Assembly: GCF_037975245.1 (NCBI RefSeq)
Contig: NC_092575.1
Span: 575,001-639,000 of the forward strand
DNA from: Apostichopus japonicus
Lineage: Eukaryota > Echinodermata > Holothuroidea > Aspidochirotida > Stichopodidae
Direction of reading: 5' to 3'
Length of the DNA stretch: 64,000 nt
Part shown: in pieces, positions 35,106 to 46,289 of the stretch
How the letters are laid out: the number at the start of each line of letters is the position of its first letter
Numbering within the stretch: position 1 is the first letter of the stretch
The notes under the pieces: model-generated
What the model saw: only the letters and a program-made list of their open reading frames with translations
Told to the model about the DNA's origin: nothing
Database searches by the model: none
Position numbers and translations under genes: made by a program

Positions 35106-35130
35106 TTTGTTCCTGGTGAGTAGGGCTGTA

Positions 35131-35400
35131 CAGTAGCTTAGTTAGCTCAGTGGTTAAACCCGGTGCCTTCCAATCAAAAGGTCCCCGGTTCAAGTCACCC
35201 CAAGATTAATGTATGTTGTCCAGTTACAGAGCTGTTGACAATTCATAGTCATGGACATTAAATATGAATGTACGAGACTGACTTTGGTCAGCTTGCGGCT
35301 TTGATAAGCCAATGAGGCTTCTTCACAAGTTCCTACTTGCAGGATGATCTAAATTACATACACAAATACATACATATACTGTAGTTGTAAACTGTAGTTG
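35131..35400 (+). mobile_element. tRNA-derived SINE with a tRNA-Gly(TCC)-like head
   Basis: TAGCTCAGTGG at 35143-35153 is a good RNA polymerase III A box and GGTTCAAGTC at 35187-35196 a good B box. The anticodon-arm sequence TGCCTTCCAA matches tRNA-Gly(TCC). The acceptor stem does not close, so this is not a functional tRNA. A non-tRNA body follows, ending in CATACACAAATACATACATA-like sequence near 35360. Confidence 0.75.
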
Positions 35401-35469
35401 TAAAAGCCACATAGCAGCTGTAGCATTGATTAAGACTCTGATGAAGCAAACTATCCATTCAGTACTCAA

Positions 35470-35735
35470 TTTTTGGAGAGCACTGTGGTCAAGCAGTGTA
35501 GGCAGTGTACTGGTGATCTAAGGCTTGCAGGTTTTAGTCCTGGCCAGATCATTCTGTTGTTTCCTTGGGCAAGGCACTTTATCTCCATTGCGTCTTTCCA
35601 TCCAGGAGGGATTTCTCTCTGTTTAACAGGTTATTTTTGAGAAGGGTAATATTGCTAGCGCCTCTGGCTTCGTTATCGATAGATAGGCCGGCGCAGTTCA
35701 ACCCTCAATATTATTATTAATATTATTTTTCATGG
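35470..35735 (+). mobile_element. Second tRNA-related SINE with a TTGGGCAAGGCACTTTA body
   Basis: The head GTGGTCAAGCAGTGTAGGC, with GGTTTTAGTCC as a weak B box, is tRNA-like. It is followed by CCTTGGGCAAGGCACTTTAT, a conserved body motif I associate with invertebrate SINEs, and by a TATTATTATTAATATTATTT tail near 35710. It lies immediately downstream of the first SINE. Confidence 0.65.
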
Positions 35736-36029
35736 AAAGAACCTCCATGAAACCTCCCTACAGGGTACAGCTTAGGTCTACATCATCAAGGCAGTACTTT
35801 TCTTCAGAGGTTTTCTGATTGCAACTGGTTGATAACTAAAGGGGTCATCAGCGGTACTGTGGTACTGCAAGCAGTACTGCGAGTGCTGCTGTATTGCAGG
35901 CGCTAACAAGGTCATCATACAGGCCACTGTCCTTGACTTCTCTAGCAGCATATACAGAGAAACCACTTTCCTGCACCACAGTGGCGTCAGCAGGGCAAAG
36001 GATCGGCCTCAACACCCTATTTGCAAAGA

Positions 36030-36590
36030 TAACCAGGTTTCATGTACTTCCACCTCGCTCTCAGGACTGTGGGGTTGGGGCTCTCTGGAGCCCTCCCAAG
36101 CCCAAGTACAGGGCACTTTGATCACCATCCTCTCAGACAACACGATGGTGGTGGCATACTGCACAGTAGCTACATCAATAGACAGGGTGGCACCAGGGCA
36201 GAGAGACTGTGCCGTCTGGCATGGGAGACCCTCACCACAGCTGCAGAATCTGGCACGGCCCTATGGGTCTCCCATATAGCCAGAAAGGAGAGTGTGAGGG
36301 CCGATGCTCTGCCCAGGGGACAACTCGACCCCGACGAGCGAACCCTTCGCAAGGAATATGCGGTAGGTTTTTCCACATGTTCGGCATACCTCTGATAGAC
36401 CTGCTTACGACAAAGGGCAACAATGGGCTGCCCATCTTTTGTAACAGGCGGTCCCACCTGCAGCCTTCCACATAGCGCCAGGTCCCTGCCTTGAGACGGA
36501 CCAGAGGTTTAAATTCTTCCCCCCCCTTTGGCATGATCAGCCAGATACTGAGGAAGACTCGCAGCTCCAAGGGTAAATTCATCCTAGTGG
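36030..36590 (+). pseudogene. DIRS RNase H and connecting region, frameshifted
   Basis: SDNTMVVAY (about 36130-36160) carries the conserved Asp of retroelement RNase H. After an insertion of about 14 nt that shifts the frame, NRQGGTRAERLCRLAWETL continues, then WVSHIARKESVRADALPRG with the terminal ADALSRG-type box, and LDPDERTLRKEY. Further frameshifts lead to FGIPLIDLLTTKGNNGLPIF and FPPFGMISQILRKTRSSKGK (about 36506-36580), both of which have the layout seen between RNase H and recombinase in DIRS and related elements. The N-terminal RNase H half and all RT palm motifs are absent or unreadable. Product would degrade the RNA of RNA-DNA hybrids during reverse transcription; this copy cannot encode it. 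Confidence 0.85.
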
Positions 36591-36689
36591 CTCCCTCCGG
36601 ACCCCGGGTCCCAGGCCGCAGGTCCCACACGCAGGCCCCAGACGGGGACGTCTGGTTTTCCAGACGGCTCCACGCTGGGCATTAGCCCA

Positions 36690-37430
36690 GACATTGACCA
36701 GCTCACCAAAGGCATGGCTAATCGCCGTCCACGAGTCAGACAGTTAGCCCCCTCTGCGGGGCTCTCAGCAGTGCTGCATGCCCTGGCAGGGCCGCTGTAC
36801 GAATCAACGGGGAACGCTTCCCTGGCTGCTCTTACAAAGAAAACACTCTTCGTCATTGCGGTAGCGTCAGCGTGAAGGAGTTACCTCCAAGCCCTAACAA
36901 CCAAACAGAACCACATCAGATTCGAGGGCCATGGGGCGAGGACGGTTCCAGACCGGCCCTTATTGCCAAGAACCGGGCCTTGACTTTCTTGCCCGGTGAC
37001 ATTTTCTTTCCGGAAATCAAAACCCTTTCATCAGTGGCTGAGGACAAGCGATGGTGCCCAGTCAGGGCACTGAAGTGGTACTTAAACAGGACAGAGAAGT
37101 TGAGACAAACAACCTCCCTTTTCATCCTGCCACGACCACCTTAAACAGCAGCCGCCAAGGATACCCTATCCCGATGGCTAGTAGAGATGATCCGCCCGTT
37201 CACGATGGGGGGATACCCGGCCAAGAGATCACAACATCAGTGGGGCCTCGGCTTCCACAGCTCTCTCTGCCGGTATCCCGATACAGGACATCCTCAAGGT
37301 GGCAGCGTGGAAAACACCAACTACGTTCGTCGCCTGTTACTTACCGGACACTCTACACGCCGAGGCAGCTTTTGGTAGCTCGGCGATGCGAGGTCCGGTT
37401 GGTATTTGGTCCCACCCCTCGGGCCTCCCA
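36690..37430 (+). pseudogene. DIRS tyrosine recombinase, frameshifted and active-site damaged
   Basis: In order across at least three frames: LTKGMANRRPRVRQLAPS, LSAVLHALAGPLYES, ASLAALTKKTLFVIAVASA, a stop at 36873-36875 where the first catalytic Arg region is expected (the next codons read RSYLQALTTKQNHIRFEG), then ALTFLPGDIFFPEIKTLSSV, RWCPVRALKWYLNRTEKLR, a stop at 37142-37144, KDTLSRWLVEMIRPF, a frameshift in the G-run near 37206-37212, and finally HNISGASASTAL with AAWKTPTTFVACYLPD. The last two are the HxxR and Tyr boxes of tyrosine recombinases: His 37230-37232 is present, the Arg of HxxR reads Ser (AGT 37239-37241), and the Tyr in ACYL is kept. The enzyme would integrate the circular DNA form. 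This copy must rely on an intact relative. Confidence 0.92.
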
Positions 37431-37449
37431 CCATCGGGCAGTGCCACTC

Positions 37450-37548
37450 GGTGCTAAGGTTGTGAGGAGACAGGTAAGCGAGGAGCGAAGTAAATATTCC
37501 AAAACTTACTGGTTTGGATATTTACGAGTGACGAGCTTACCTGTCTCC
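37450..37548 (+). repeat. DIRS internal complementary region (ICR)
   Basis: 37450-37495 is the exact reverse complement of the left terminus 31720-31765 (46 of 46), and 37493-37548 the exact reverse complement of the right terminus 38116-38171 (56 of 56), overlapping by AAT at 37493-37495. This is the circle-junction template of DIRS elements. Confidence 0.97.
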
Positions 37549-38014
37549 ATTCCCGCCTCCCTCCCCCGAGGGGGTGGGACACAGCCGGACGGGGGAGCAG
37601 TCGTTCGACTAGGCTCACGACTCCAAGCACAACACCAGATAGACAGAGCCAACAACTACTAAGAGTCACCGGCCAGGTCTATCGGTGAGGGTAACTTTGC
37701 ACCCTGTGTTTTTCATATGCGTACTCACCTAAGTTGTCTTAGGGTTAGCAAGTGTTGGGCCTTTACAGGATGAGGCTCCTTGTTAGGAAAAAGGGGTAGT
37801 TTCGCCTGCAGGGCTCAGGAGAGTGTCCCCCCCCTTACCCGCTGCGGCGGGGAGGATTACACTCTCCCTGCTAGGAAGGCATCAGTGCCTTTTGCTAAGG
37901 GCTCACCTTTGAGAAGTTTAGTCGACGGGAGTCCTTGGGGGTGGCCAGAGGATTCTGGCCACCCCTATTTCGGTGACCGTGAGGCCACTTTTAAGGAGTG
38001 GTCTCATGAGTAGT
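37549..38014 (+). other. DIRS 3' region between ICR and right ITR
   Basis: GC-rich DIRS 3' sequence with no conserved domain recognised. CTGCTAGGAAGG and GGTGGCCAGAGGATTCTGGCC (short inverted repeat near 37941-37961) are visible. The 77-codon open frame at 37780-38013 is unsupported. Confidence 0.5.
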
Positions 38015-38129
38015 GAGGAGTGACCGAGGGGGGGGGTTCGGTCATAGAGGGCGCACAGTGTTATTATTTTACCAGGACTTTATAGGCACGGTAGAATGAG
38101 GTGCTAAGGTTGTGAGGAGACAGGTAAGC
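38015..38129 (-). repeat. DIRS right inverted terminal repeat
   Basis: Exact reverse complement of 31736-31850. The unique right terminus, 38130-38171, follows it. Confidence 0.95.
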
Positions 38130-38171
38130 TCGTCACTCGTAAATATCCAAACCAGTAAGTTTTGGAATATT

Positions 38172-39670
38172 TGTGTCACAGAGATCACCATGAGGAAATT
38201 AACATAAGAAATGTAACATGTTACATTGCAAAAAGCACTGCATAGTTTGCCAAATAAGGGAATTTACTTCCCTTAGTGTCAGTTTACAGATTGTTTCTAG
38301 AACAAGGAAATATCTTCAACAAGGTGTTAAAGGAGCTGCTGTTTTGTAATGATATCATTTCATTGCTTGTTTTCCTTTCAATAGATTCAGAAATCAGAGA
38401 GGGCATTATTGAGATAAAACTTCTAGTAGCTATAGGAATATTGTTGATGTTTTTATTGAAAAGTTAACTGGGCTAGCTCCCAACTTCAAAGATCTGTTGT
38501 GAAATTATTGCAGCAAAGAAAAGAAAAGAAAAGAAAGTTGGAATATTCCTTAAATTAAATGTCTCATGAGTCACTAACCTGACACAGTTTCTAGTGTGAC
38601 TATGATGGTGAGTGGTACCGGGTAGCAGGTAACCATTATTCTCACCACTTACAGTGAATTGTTTTCTCTTCTGTTGTGGAGTTGATCTCATCATTTTGTG
38701 GATGCTACCCATTACTAAAAAAATCGAACTAAAAAATTTAAAAAAAATCCCTAGGAATGTAGGTCATCAGCTTGAGTTTTCAAGTTTCATTTTCAATAAT
38801 TGAGTAAATACCCAACATTTTGAAATTTTTGAATCTGTTTCTACATATGATACCACTCACTACCAGAGGTGCATATAGGTAGTTTAGGCAGTTTATTGAA
38901 CCAGGGCCCCAAAGGTCCAGGGACATCTTTGAGCTGGTTCTGACATTCTCAGTCAATATATCTCAACTGCCAGTCATACAGAAGAGAGAGGGCCTCCAGC
39001 ATTCTTTGCAACGATGTGTTGTAAGGTCAATCTAGAATTGCACAATGTTATCCCATCATAAGACAGAAACCACATGAACAGTGTCACAAAGTTCAACAAA
39101 TAAACCCTTTTATCTGTGGAGGCTAAAAGCCAGAGGATAGCCACATCCCACATCCCCACATCCTTATTAAGACAAACACAAGTTTCCATATTAAATGGTG
39201 CAATGGCGCCCTCAGTTTACTTACAGCTTATATTTTCTCTAGTTTAATATTTTATACTGCCCTCATATGATGAAACATACAGGTTCCTCCTAATCATTAT
39301 AAAATGTTCATAAATGAAATGCCTGAAGTATGATATGCTGGCTGTACAAATATAATGAGTTGATGGTGGGTAAGGGGGTTGGTGGTCAACATCAACATAG
39401 CCCCTGTACTTGATTACATAGTGTATAGTATCTATTGAAGTTTAGAACAAAAGGATTTCCATATCACACCAAGTAAATAAATATATTGATTGCATGCTTA
39501 ACTAGGGTTGGTAGATGTAAGAATATTGAAATGTGGATGCAGGGTAAAAAATTAAACAAATTTCTAGAATTCACTAAAATGTGACCCTGGTAGAACTTGT
39601 CAGCTTACTGTGTTGTATAATTCAATCCTGATGGTGTCTTATTAAAGAATAGAGTAACACAGTGGTCATA
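38172..39670. other. Non-coding stretch, nothing recognised
   Basis: AT-rich. An AAAAGAAAAGAAAAGAAAG tract lies near 38517-38537. Short open frames are unsupported. Confidence 0.45.
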
Positions 39671-39679
39671 AATTGACTT

Positions 39680-39850
39680 TACACCTTGCTTACTTGTCTC
39701 TCCATAACCTTAGCACCCTTGTTTTACCGTGCCTAGAATGAACCGGTAACCTTTTAAAACCGCACGCCCTCTATGAACGGCTCCTCTGTTAAATGTCCGT
39801 CTCATTCTACCATCCAAAGTGCCAGCATTGGGCAATGCAGTGATGGGGAC
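39680..39850 (+). mobile_element. DIRS-family terminal fragment (left-end type), diverged
   Basis: CTTGCTTACTTGTCTC, CATAACCTTAGCACC, TTACCGTGCCTAGAATGA, CGCCCTCTATGAACGGCTCC and CTCATTCTACCATCCAAAGT match the left-end landmarks seen at 31102-31300 more closely than those at 31720. A T-run follows at 39861-39878. Confidence 0.8.
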
Positions 39851-39859
39851 TTAATTTTA

Positions 39860-40022
39860 CTTTTTTTTTTTTTTTTTTAATGACAGCTACTGTAGCAGAT
39901 GTTGTCATTGGGGATAAATCAGTTTACTCCTGGTAAATAAATCTATGGCCATGAAACCATTAGGCTCCTCCATCTGTTTAAACACTAAAACATTATTTAC
40001 CTGGTTGTCATTGTAGCATATG

Positions 40023-40057
<35 letters not shown>

Positions 40058-43000
40058 TATGTATATAGTGATCTGCCAATGCTTGTCGGCGCCGGTCCAC
40101 CCGGATCGGCACTCTCAAAAGCCGACTGGCATTGAGCCAAGAAAGGTCTTTTTCCGACCGTTACAAGTTTTGAATGAAGAAGTAATATAAATAAGTTTTA
40201 TGTCATCAAAATTCAGATGTTCAAATGAATTCAATTTCACAGAAGATGAAATTGTGTACCATCGAAAACATTCTCAACTTGCATGAGAATAAAATAAGTG
40301 ACACATGGCGTGCGTATATCCTTTCCACACGTCAAAACCTTTGAGCTTTCACCGCACTTAATATGTGACTACATAGCCTTGTAAATAAATTGATAGTTAT
40401 TTTGGGGGACTATTTGTTACACACTATCCAAGACATTAATCGTTTCAAATAACTCAAAAGATTTGATTTCCCACTGCCCCATAATCACATCCTCACGCCC
40501 CATAATCACATCCTCACACCCCAACCAGTAGAGCTGTTTGTTTCGGAAGAATATCAAAATGACTGTTGATGAGTTCATCATTGGGTAGTGTACTGTGGAT
40601 GGCAGTGTGATGTGAATATTGAGCAATCAGTTTAGATAACAACATCTGCTACAGGGAGAGTTATCTGTCACTGCTCCCCGATAGCACTACCTGCAAAATC
40701 ATCTCTTTTTGAGATTAAATTGTGTTTGTAATAAAAATCTGCCCTGGCCTGGTGGCACTTTATATATTGCTTGATGTGATGATGATCTCAGTATAAGACC
40801 TGAAATGCAGCACATAATACTGATAATGATAATAATCCATTGCCTTCATACATTGAGAGAATTGCAAACAGTACTATGAGGAAGGGTGGGGCGGGAGGGT
40901 TCAGTAATTACCTCTGATAATACAAAAACCAAATCAATATGATTAACAGTTAATGTGACACATATGGGATGATCACATTAGCTTGTCATCAGTCAATTAA
41001 ATTCACAAATATCTTAATAAGTTGAAGTGGGAACATGATTTTACAGTAGAGGAGGAGGTGGAAGGGTAGAGGGAGGGGGTACTGGGGAGGGAGGAGGAGA
41101 CTGGGGGAGGAAAAAGCAAGAAAATCTGAAACAAAATGATAAAGGTACACCTAGAAGACAACTCCTGTAAAAATGTGAAGACTTCAGGAACTTTCTTTCG
41201 AAGCATGTTGCTTTGCGGGAATACACACTGACAGTGTTGTAATACTGCCCTCTAGTTTCTTCCAGAGAATAATAAAGTTTGGTTGTAAATGTTGATATTT
41301 AAAACTAAAAAAAGAATTATATTAGCTGGATTCAATGAAAGGGAACAGACTTGCATTATTCTGCTGGTATATGTACCAGGTTCATTTACTGTTTCTTGAT
41401 GACACAACAGGATTAGGTAGATCTGCACATCAGATATGTCTGGGATAATTGGCATGTAGCCATCACAAATTTACTGATCTGTGTGAATACATGAATAGTA
41501 TCTCATGATCTTCATTGCACCAACAGATCTTGGTGACCATACTATAAGGGTGATTAAAGCTGTGTGCAGCTAGCTATCAGAATAGCAGTCTTTTGCTACT
41601 GTGTCTGTCACTAGTCTAAGTTAGAGAAATCTATTCATTTCATTGTTGTGTTGAACTAATGATGGTGTACTTTATAAACTACTGTACCTCTCATAGAAAT
41701 GTTTGGCTATAGAGGTACTATGTATTATCCTGAAGGCTTGTAGCGGTTCTGTGAAAATGAGGCTTCAGTCTCACCAAAACATTGTGTTGAGTGCATTATT
41801 TTAGAGTTGCAACGTCAACTTGATAGTGGCGAGTTTGGTGAACATGGTTTTTTGAGACCAGGTTTGAAAAGGTTGGAAAAGTGAAAGATCAAAGCAAACA
41901 TTAATGTTAATCCTTAGTGTAGTGTTTTCAAGCTGGTAACATAACTGGATTTATTATCACTGAACAATGGCTTATAAACACTTCAACAGTGTCAATAATT
42001 AAACAAGCAATATCTCAATATCTTAACACATCCTGAATATAGTTCAATTTATAGTGACAGCTTAGAGATAAGCAACTACTTATGAAAACCCCCCAGAGTA
42101 ACCTGAATTAAATGAATGAAATTGTGATTATGGTGGGTGCACTGGTTTACTATATTGATAATATCAGTCAGTACATAACACACAAGTACATAATACCCAC
42201 AACACATATGGGAATGGAATCTGGCCTTTCTATAACTGCCCAGCAACATTTAATATCAAGTGGTGACATTTTGTGATCCTAGAGGTCACACACTCAAAGA
42301 TTTTCAATTTTATGTGTTTGATCTTCCATCAAGTGGAATGTTGTATTGTTGTGATTGTCAGGTAGTTAACGATGCACTTTGCTCCAGTACAAAGAGTCCT
42401 CAAGTGTTTGTAGAGACATTGGTAGTAATAGTACGTTAGTAACTGTTGCCTTGTGGGCAGGCAGGCAGCAGACTTTGAATGTGACATAAATTTGCAGGAA
42501 CACTGTAAAGACATTCCCCATTGTATGCCAAGGCTGTAAAATCAGTTGGTATACTTGTGAGACAGCTGGTCAGTACTGTATGTCAGTAAGTCTCTAGGCT
42601 GCCATGCTATTATATCATAGCACATGCATGTGAATGCTATGTCACTAACTACAGGCTTCAGAACATCTAGTTGAACATTTCAAAACAATAAAGTATCAAA
42701 TGTAATCCTGTCATAGCAGAGCTAACTGCACTTCTAGCCTGGAACTAATTTGCATAAAAATTAATTCAGTTGCTTGACCATTCGTTTGAAATAAAACAAA
42801 GTTGGAAATATTTCAGCCTTGAATACAACACCTTTTGCCGTTTATTCAACTTTGAGAAGCACTGTGCCGTTGTGAGAAAAAGATGAGTTTTCAAAAGTAC
42901 AGTACTTAGGTGAAACTTGAAGGTGACCCTCAGAGGATTGTTTTTCACTAGCCAAAACACAAGAAGGCCGGTCATATCAGGATTGCTACAGTAGGCAATA

Positions 43001-43425
43001 CAGCAGTAATCTTAATGTCGACTCCAAAGTTGCTTTACCTATCTGAATATACCAGTGCTCAGATGTTTTTACAACAATACTTTTGTCTCGAGCTAGGTTA
43101 CCTTGTCCACACTTAATCACTACGATAAAAAGCCAAGCAAATGTTTGATGTTTGTGTTTGTCAACATGATAAAGAAATTTACCAGGGCTGATAACAGATA
43201 CTTGTTGATCTTTCTTATCACTTCAAAAGGTGATAAGACAAGATACCTAGACTAACCTTTTAAAACAAATCAATACATGTGTTAAAGTATCATCCAAAGG
43301 TCAAAGGTCATTGCATTTAATATTCTTGACTTTCTGTCTAGAGTTAAATTGGACCAGTGTCACAGTGGTGTACTGTGATCAATCTCTATGGGATAATAAT
43401 TGGCATATTATCAACCTGTTTGGTA
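39860..43425. other. Non-coding stretch with minor simple repeats
   Basis: Contains an (AT)n tract at 40033-40056, a GC-rich hairpin (40077-40138, own entry), a two-copy 21-bp repeat CCCCATAATCACATCCTCAC at 40478-40519, and a GGAGGA-rich tract at 41048-41115. No exon recognised. Confidence 0.45.
40077..40138. other. GC-rich imperfect hairpin
   Basis: CAATGC, a 2-base mismatch, then GTCGGC pairs with GCCGAC, 2 bases, then GCATTG across a loop containing GCCGGTCCACCCGGATCGGC. It stands out from the AT-rich flanks. It could be a mobile-element remnant; a microRNA-type precursor is possible but unsupported. Confidence 0.35.
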
Positions 43426-43429
43426 TATA

Positions 43430-45600
43430 TACTGGACATGTTATCGTCTATAGGATGTACCTGTATAGGATATATCTGATCTGACCTAGACTATATCTGA
43501 CATCAATTCATATGGGATATGCCTATTTCTGTATGGGATATGCCTGACATCAGTCTGTATGGGATATACTGTATGCCTGACATCAATCTGTATGGGATAT
43601 TAGATCAGACCTCAGCTATATCTGACATTTATCAATTCATATGGGATGTACCTCTTTCTGTATGGGATATGCCTGACATCAGTCTGTATGGGATATACTG
43701 TATGCCTGACATCAATCTGTATGGGATATTAGATCAGACCTCAGCTATATCTGACATTTATCAATTCATATGGGATATGCCTCTTTCTGTATCCATGGGA
43801 TATACCTGTCATCAATCTGTATGGGATATAACTGTCATCAGTCTGTATGGGATATAACTGTCATCGATCTGTATGGGATATAACTGTCATCAATCTGTAT
43901 GGGATATAACTGTCATCGATCTGTATGGGATATACCTGTCATCGATCTGTATGGGATATAACTGTCATCAATCTGTATGGGATATAACTGTCATCAATTT
44001 GTATGGGATATAACTGTCATCGATCTGTATGGGATATAACTGTCATCAATCTGTATGGGATATAACTGTCATCGATCTGTATGGGATATACCTGTCATCG
44101 ATCTGTATGGGATATAACCCATCAATCTGTATGGGATATAACTGTCATCAATCTGTATGGGATATAACTGTCATCGATCTGTATGGGATATAACTGTCAT
44201 CAATCTGTATGGGATATAACTGTCATCAATCTGTATGGGATATACCTGTCATCAATCTGTATGGGATATACCTGTCATCGATCTGTATGGGATATAACTC
44301 ATCGATCTGTATGGGATATAACTGTCATCAATCTGAATGGGATATAACTGTCATCAATCTGTATGGGATATAACTGTCATCAATCTGTATGGGATATAAC
44401 TGTCATCAATCTGTATGGGATATAACTGTCATCAATCTGTATGGGATATAACTGTCATCAATCTGTATGGGATATAACTGTCATCAATCTGTATGGGATA
44501 TAACTGTCATCAATCTGTATGGGATATAACTGTCATCAATCTGTATGGGATATAACTGTCATCAATCTGTATGGGATATAACTGTCATCAATCTGTATGG
44601 GATATACCTGTCATCAATCTGTATGGGATATAACTGTCATCAATCTGTATGGGATATAACTGTCATCAATCTGTATGGGATATAACTGTCATCAATCTGT
44701 ATGGGATATAACTGTCATCGATCTGTATGGGATATAACTGTCATCGATCTGTATGGGATATAACTGTCATCGATCTGTATGGGATATACCTGTCATCGAT
44801 CTGTATGGGATATACCTGTCATCGATCTGTATGGGATATAACTGTCATCAATCTGTATGGGATATAACTGTCATCAATCTGTATGGGATATAACTGTCAT
44901 CAATCTGTATGGGATATAACTGTCATCAATCTGTATGGGATATAACTGTCATTAATCTGTATGGGATATACCTGTCATCAATCTGTATGGGATATACCTG
45001 TCATCGATCTGTATGGGATATAACTGTCATCAATCTGTATGGGATATAACTGTCATCAATCTGTATGGGATATAACTGTCATCAATCTGTATGGGATATA
45101 ACTGTCATCAATCTGTATGGGATATAACTGTCATCGATCTGTATGGGATATAACTGTCATCGATCTGTATGGGATATAACTGTCATCGATCTGTATGGGA
45201 TACAACTGTCATCAGTCTGTATGGGATATAACTGTCATCGATCTGTATGGGATACAACTGTCATCAGTCTGTATGGGATATAACTGTCATCAATCTGTAT
45301 GGGATATAACTGTCATCAATCTGTATGGGATATAACTGTCATCAATCTGTATGGGATATAACTGTCATCGATCTGTATGGGATATAACTGTCATCAATCT
45401 GTATGGGATATAACTGTCATCGATCTGTATGGGATATAACTGTCATCAATCTGTATGGGATATACCTTTCATTAATCTGTATGGGATATACCTGTCATCA
45501 ATCTGTATGGGATATAACTGTCATCAATCTGTATGGGATATAACTGTCATCGATCTGTATGGGATATACCTTTCATTAATCTGTATGGGATATATTTGAT
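43430..45600. repeat. 26-bp satellite array, ~70 copies, with 129-bp units at its left edge
   Basis: The 26-bp unit begins CTGTATGGGATATAACTGTC and ends ATCAAT or ATCGAT. From about 43790 to 45590 it repeats almost without indels; frequent alternatives are ATACC for ATAAC and ATCGAT for ATCAAT. The left edge (about 43507-43790) is organised in larger 129-bp units: TTCATATGGGAT starts at 43507, 43636 and 43765. The 112-codon plus-strand open frame at 43519-43857 is a by-product. Confidence 0.98.
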
Positions 45601-45609
45601 CTGATCTCC

Positions 45610-46285
45610 ACCAGCTATAACTGACACATCAGTTCATCGAAGATAAAGCTGATCTATCATTGGTTATTGGATATGCCTAGCTTTATTTTTAGTTTGGTTG
45701 AATATGCATCATTTAGAAACTGTTGGAAAGTCTTTCCCAGGCTAAAAACATGGTAAACATATTTTCTTATATACATTTAGACCTTTTGAAATGGTTTAAT
45801 TTCACAGCAATGCTATTGTTATAGCATTGTAGGTGGAGATAGTAATGCCAAACTGTGAATTTAGATGTGTGGGATAATTGTTGTTTTATTTGGATGAATC
45901 TCCGTCATTTGTTAATCCCAAATAATAAATAAACTTATTTTTCCTTGCTTTATATTCTTACCTGCTGTACTATCACATGGTTTTGTATTAATACTGTCTT
46001 GACAGTTTCTTATAAAGTATGGTTCATTGTTTGCACTCTATGTATTTTGCTGTTTCTTAATGTGGCCCCATCTTCCTAGTGTTTTGGTTCAAAGGGACAT
46101 ATTTAATGAGGCATGCCTTTATTAAAAACTGCCTGATTGTTAGTTGTTTCTAGAATCCTAATGGTGGTCGTAGAGTAGATTTCAGAAGAAATATTTAAGA
46201 TCTGTTAACTTTTCAAGCTAATTCCCATCCTGCAGGGCTGTCTCCTACTTTCTGTTATTCCACATTATCATCAATTGGATGATGG
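45610..46285. other. Non-coding stretch, nothing recognised
   Basis: AT-rich; no repeat or exon seen. Confidence 0.4.
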
Positions 46286-46289
46286 TCTT

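Larger units (their letters stand above)
31720..38171 (+). mobile_element. DIRS-type tyrosine-recombinase retrotransposon, RT-less copy
   Basis: Both ends and an internal complementary region (ICR) are preserved. The left end begins ATTTACTTCGC and the right end finishes GGAATATT. The 115-bp inverted terminal repeats (31736-31850 and 38015-38129) are identical as read. The ICR at 37450-37548 matches the reverse complement of the left 46 bp and of the right 56 bp perfectly, the two halves overlapping by 3 bp (AAT). This is the diagnostic DIRS-1 architecture, in which the ICR templates repair of the ends through a circular intermediate. Internally, in order: a gag-like region, a foreign-looking 2-kb stretch with SINEs instead of reverse transcriptase, a broken RNase H, and a broken tyrosine recombinase. 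GC content is far above the host flanks in much of the element. Lengths of autonomous DIRS elements are commonly about 5-6 kb or more, so total size is near normal in spite of the missing RT. Confidence 0.95.

Noticed and set aside
35131-35203. Functional tRNA-Gly gene
   Set aside because: Acceptor stem does not pair and a SINE body follows; kept as a SINE head.
36170-36630. Minus-strand open frames of 95 and 132 codons
   Set aside because: Shadows of the RNase H region, whose plus-strand translation carries the conserved motifs.
43519-43857. 112-codon plus-strand open frame
   Set aside because: Composed of translated satellite units (MPDINLYGI and similar), with no codon bias or splice signals.
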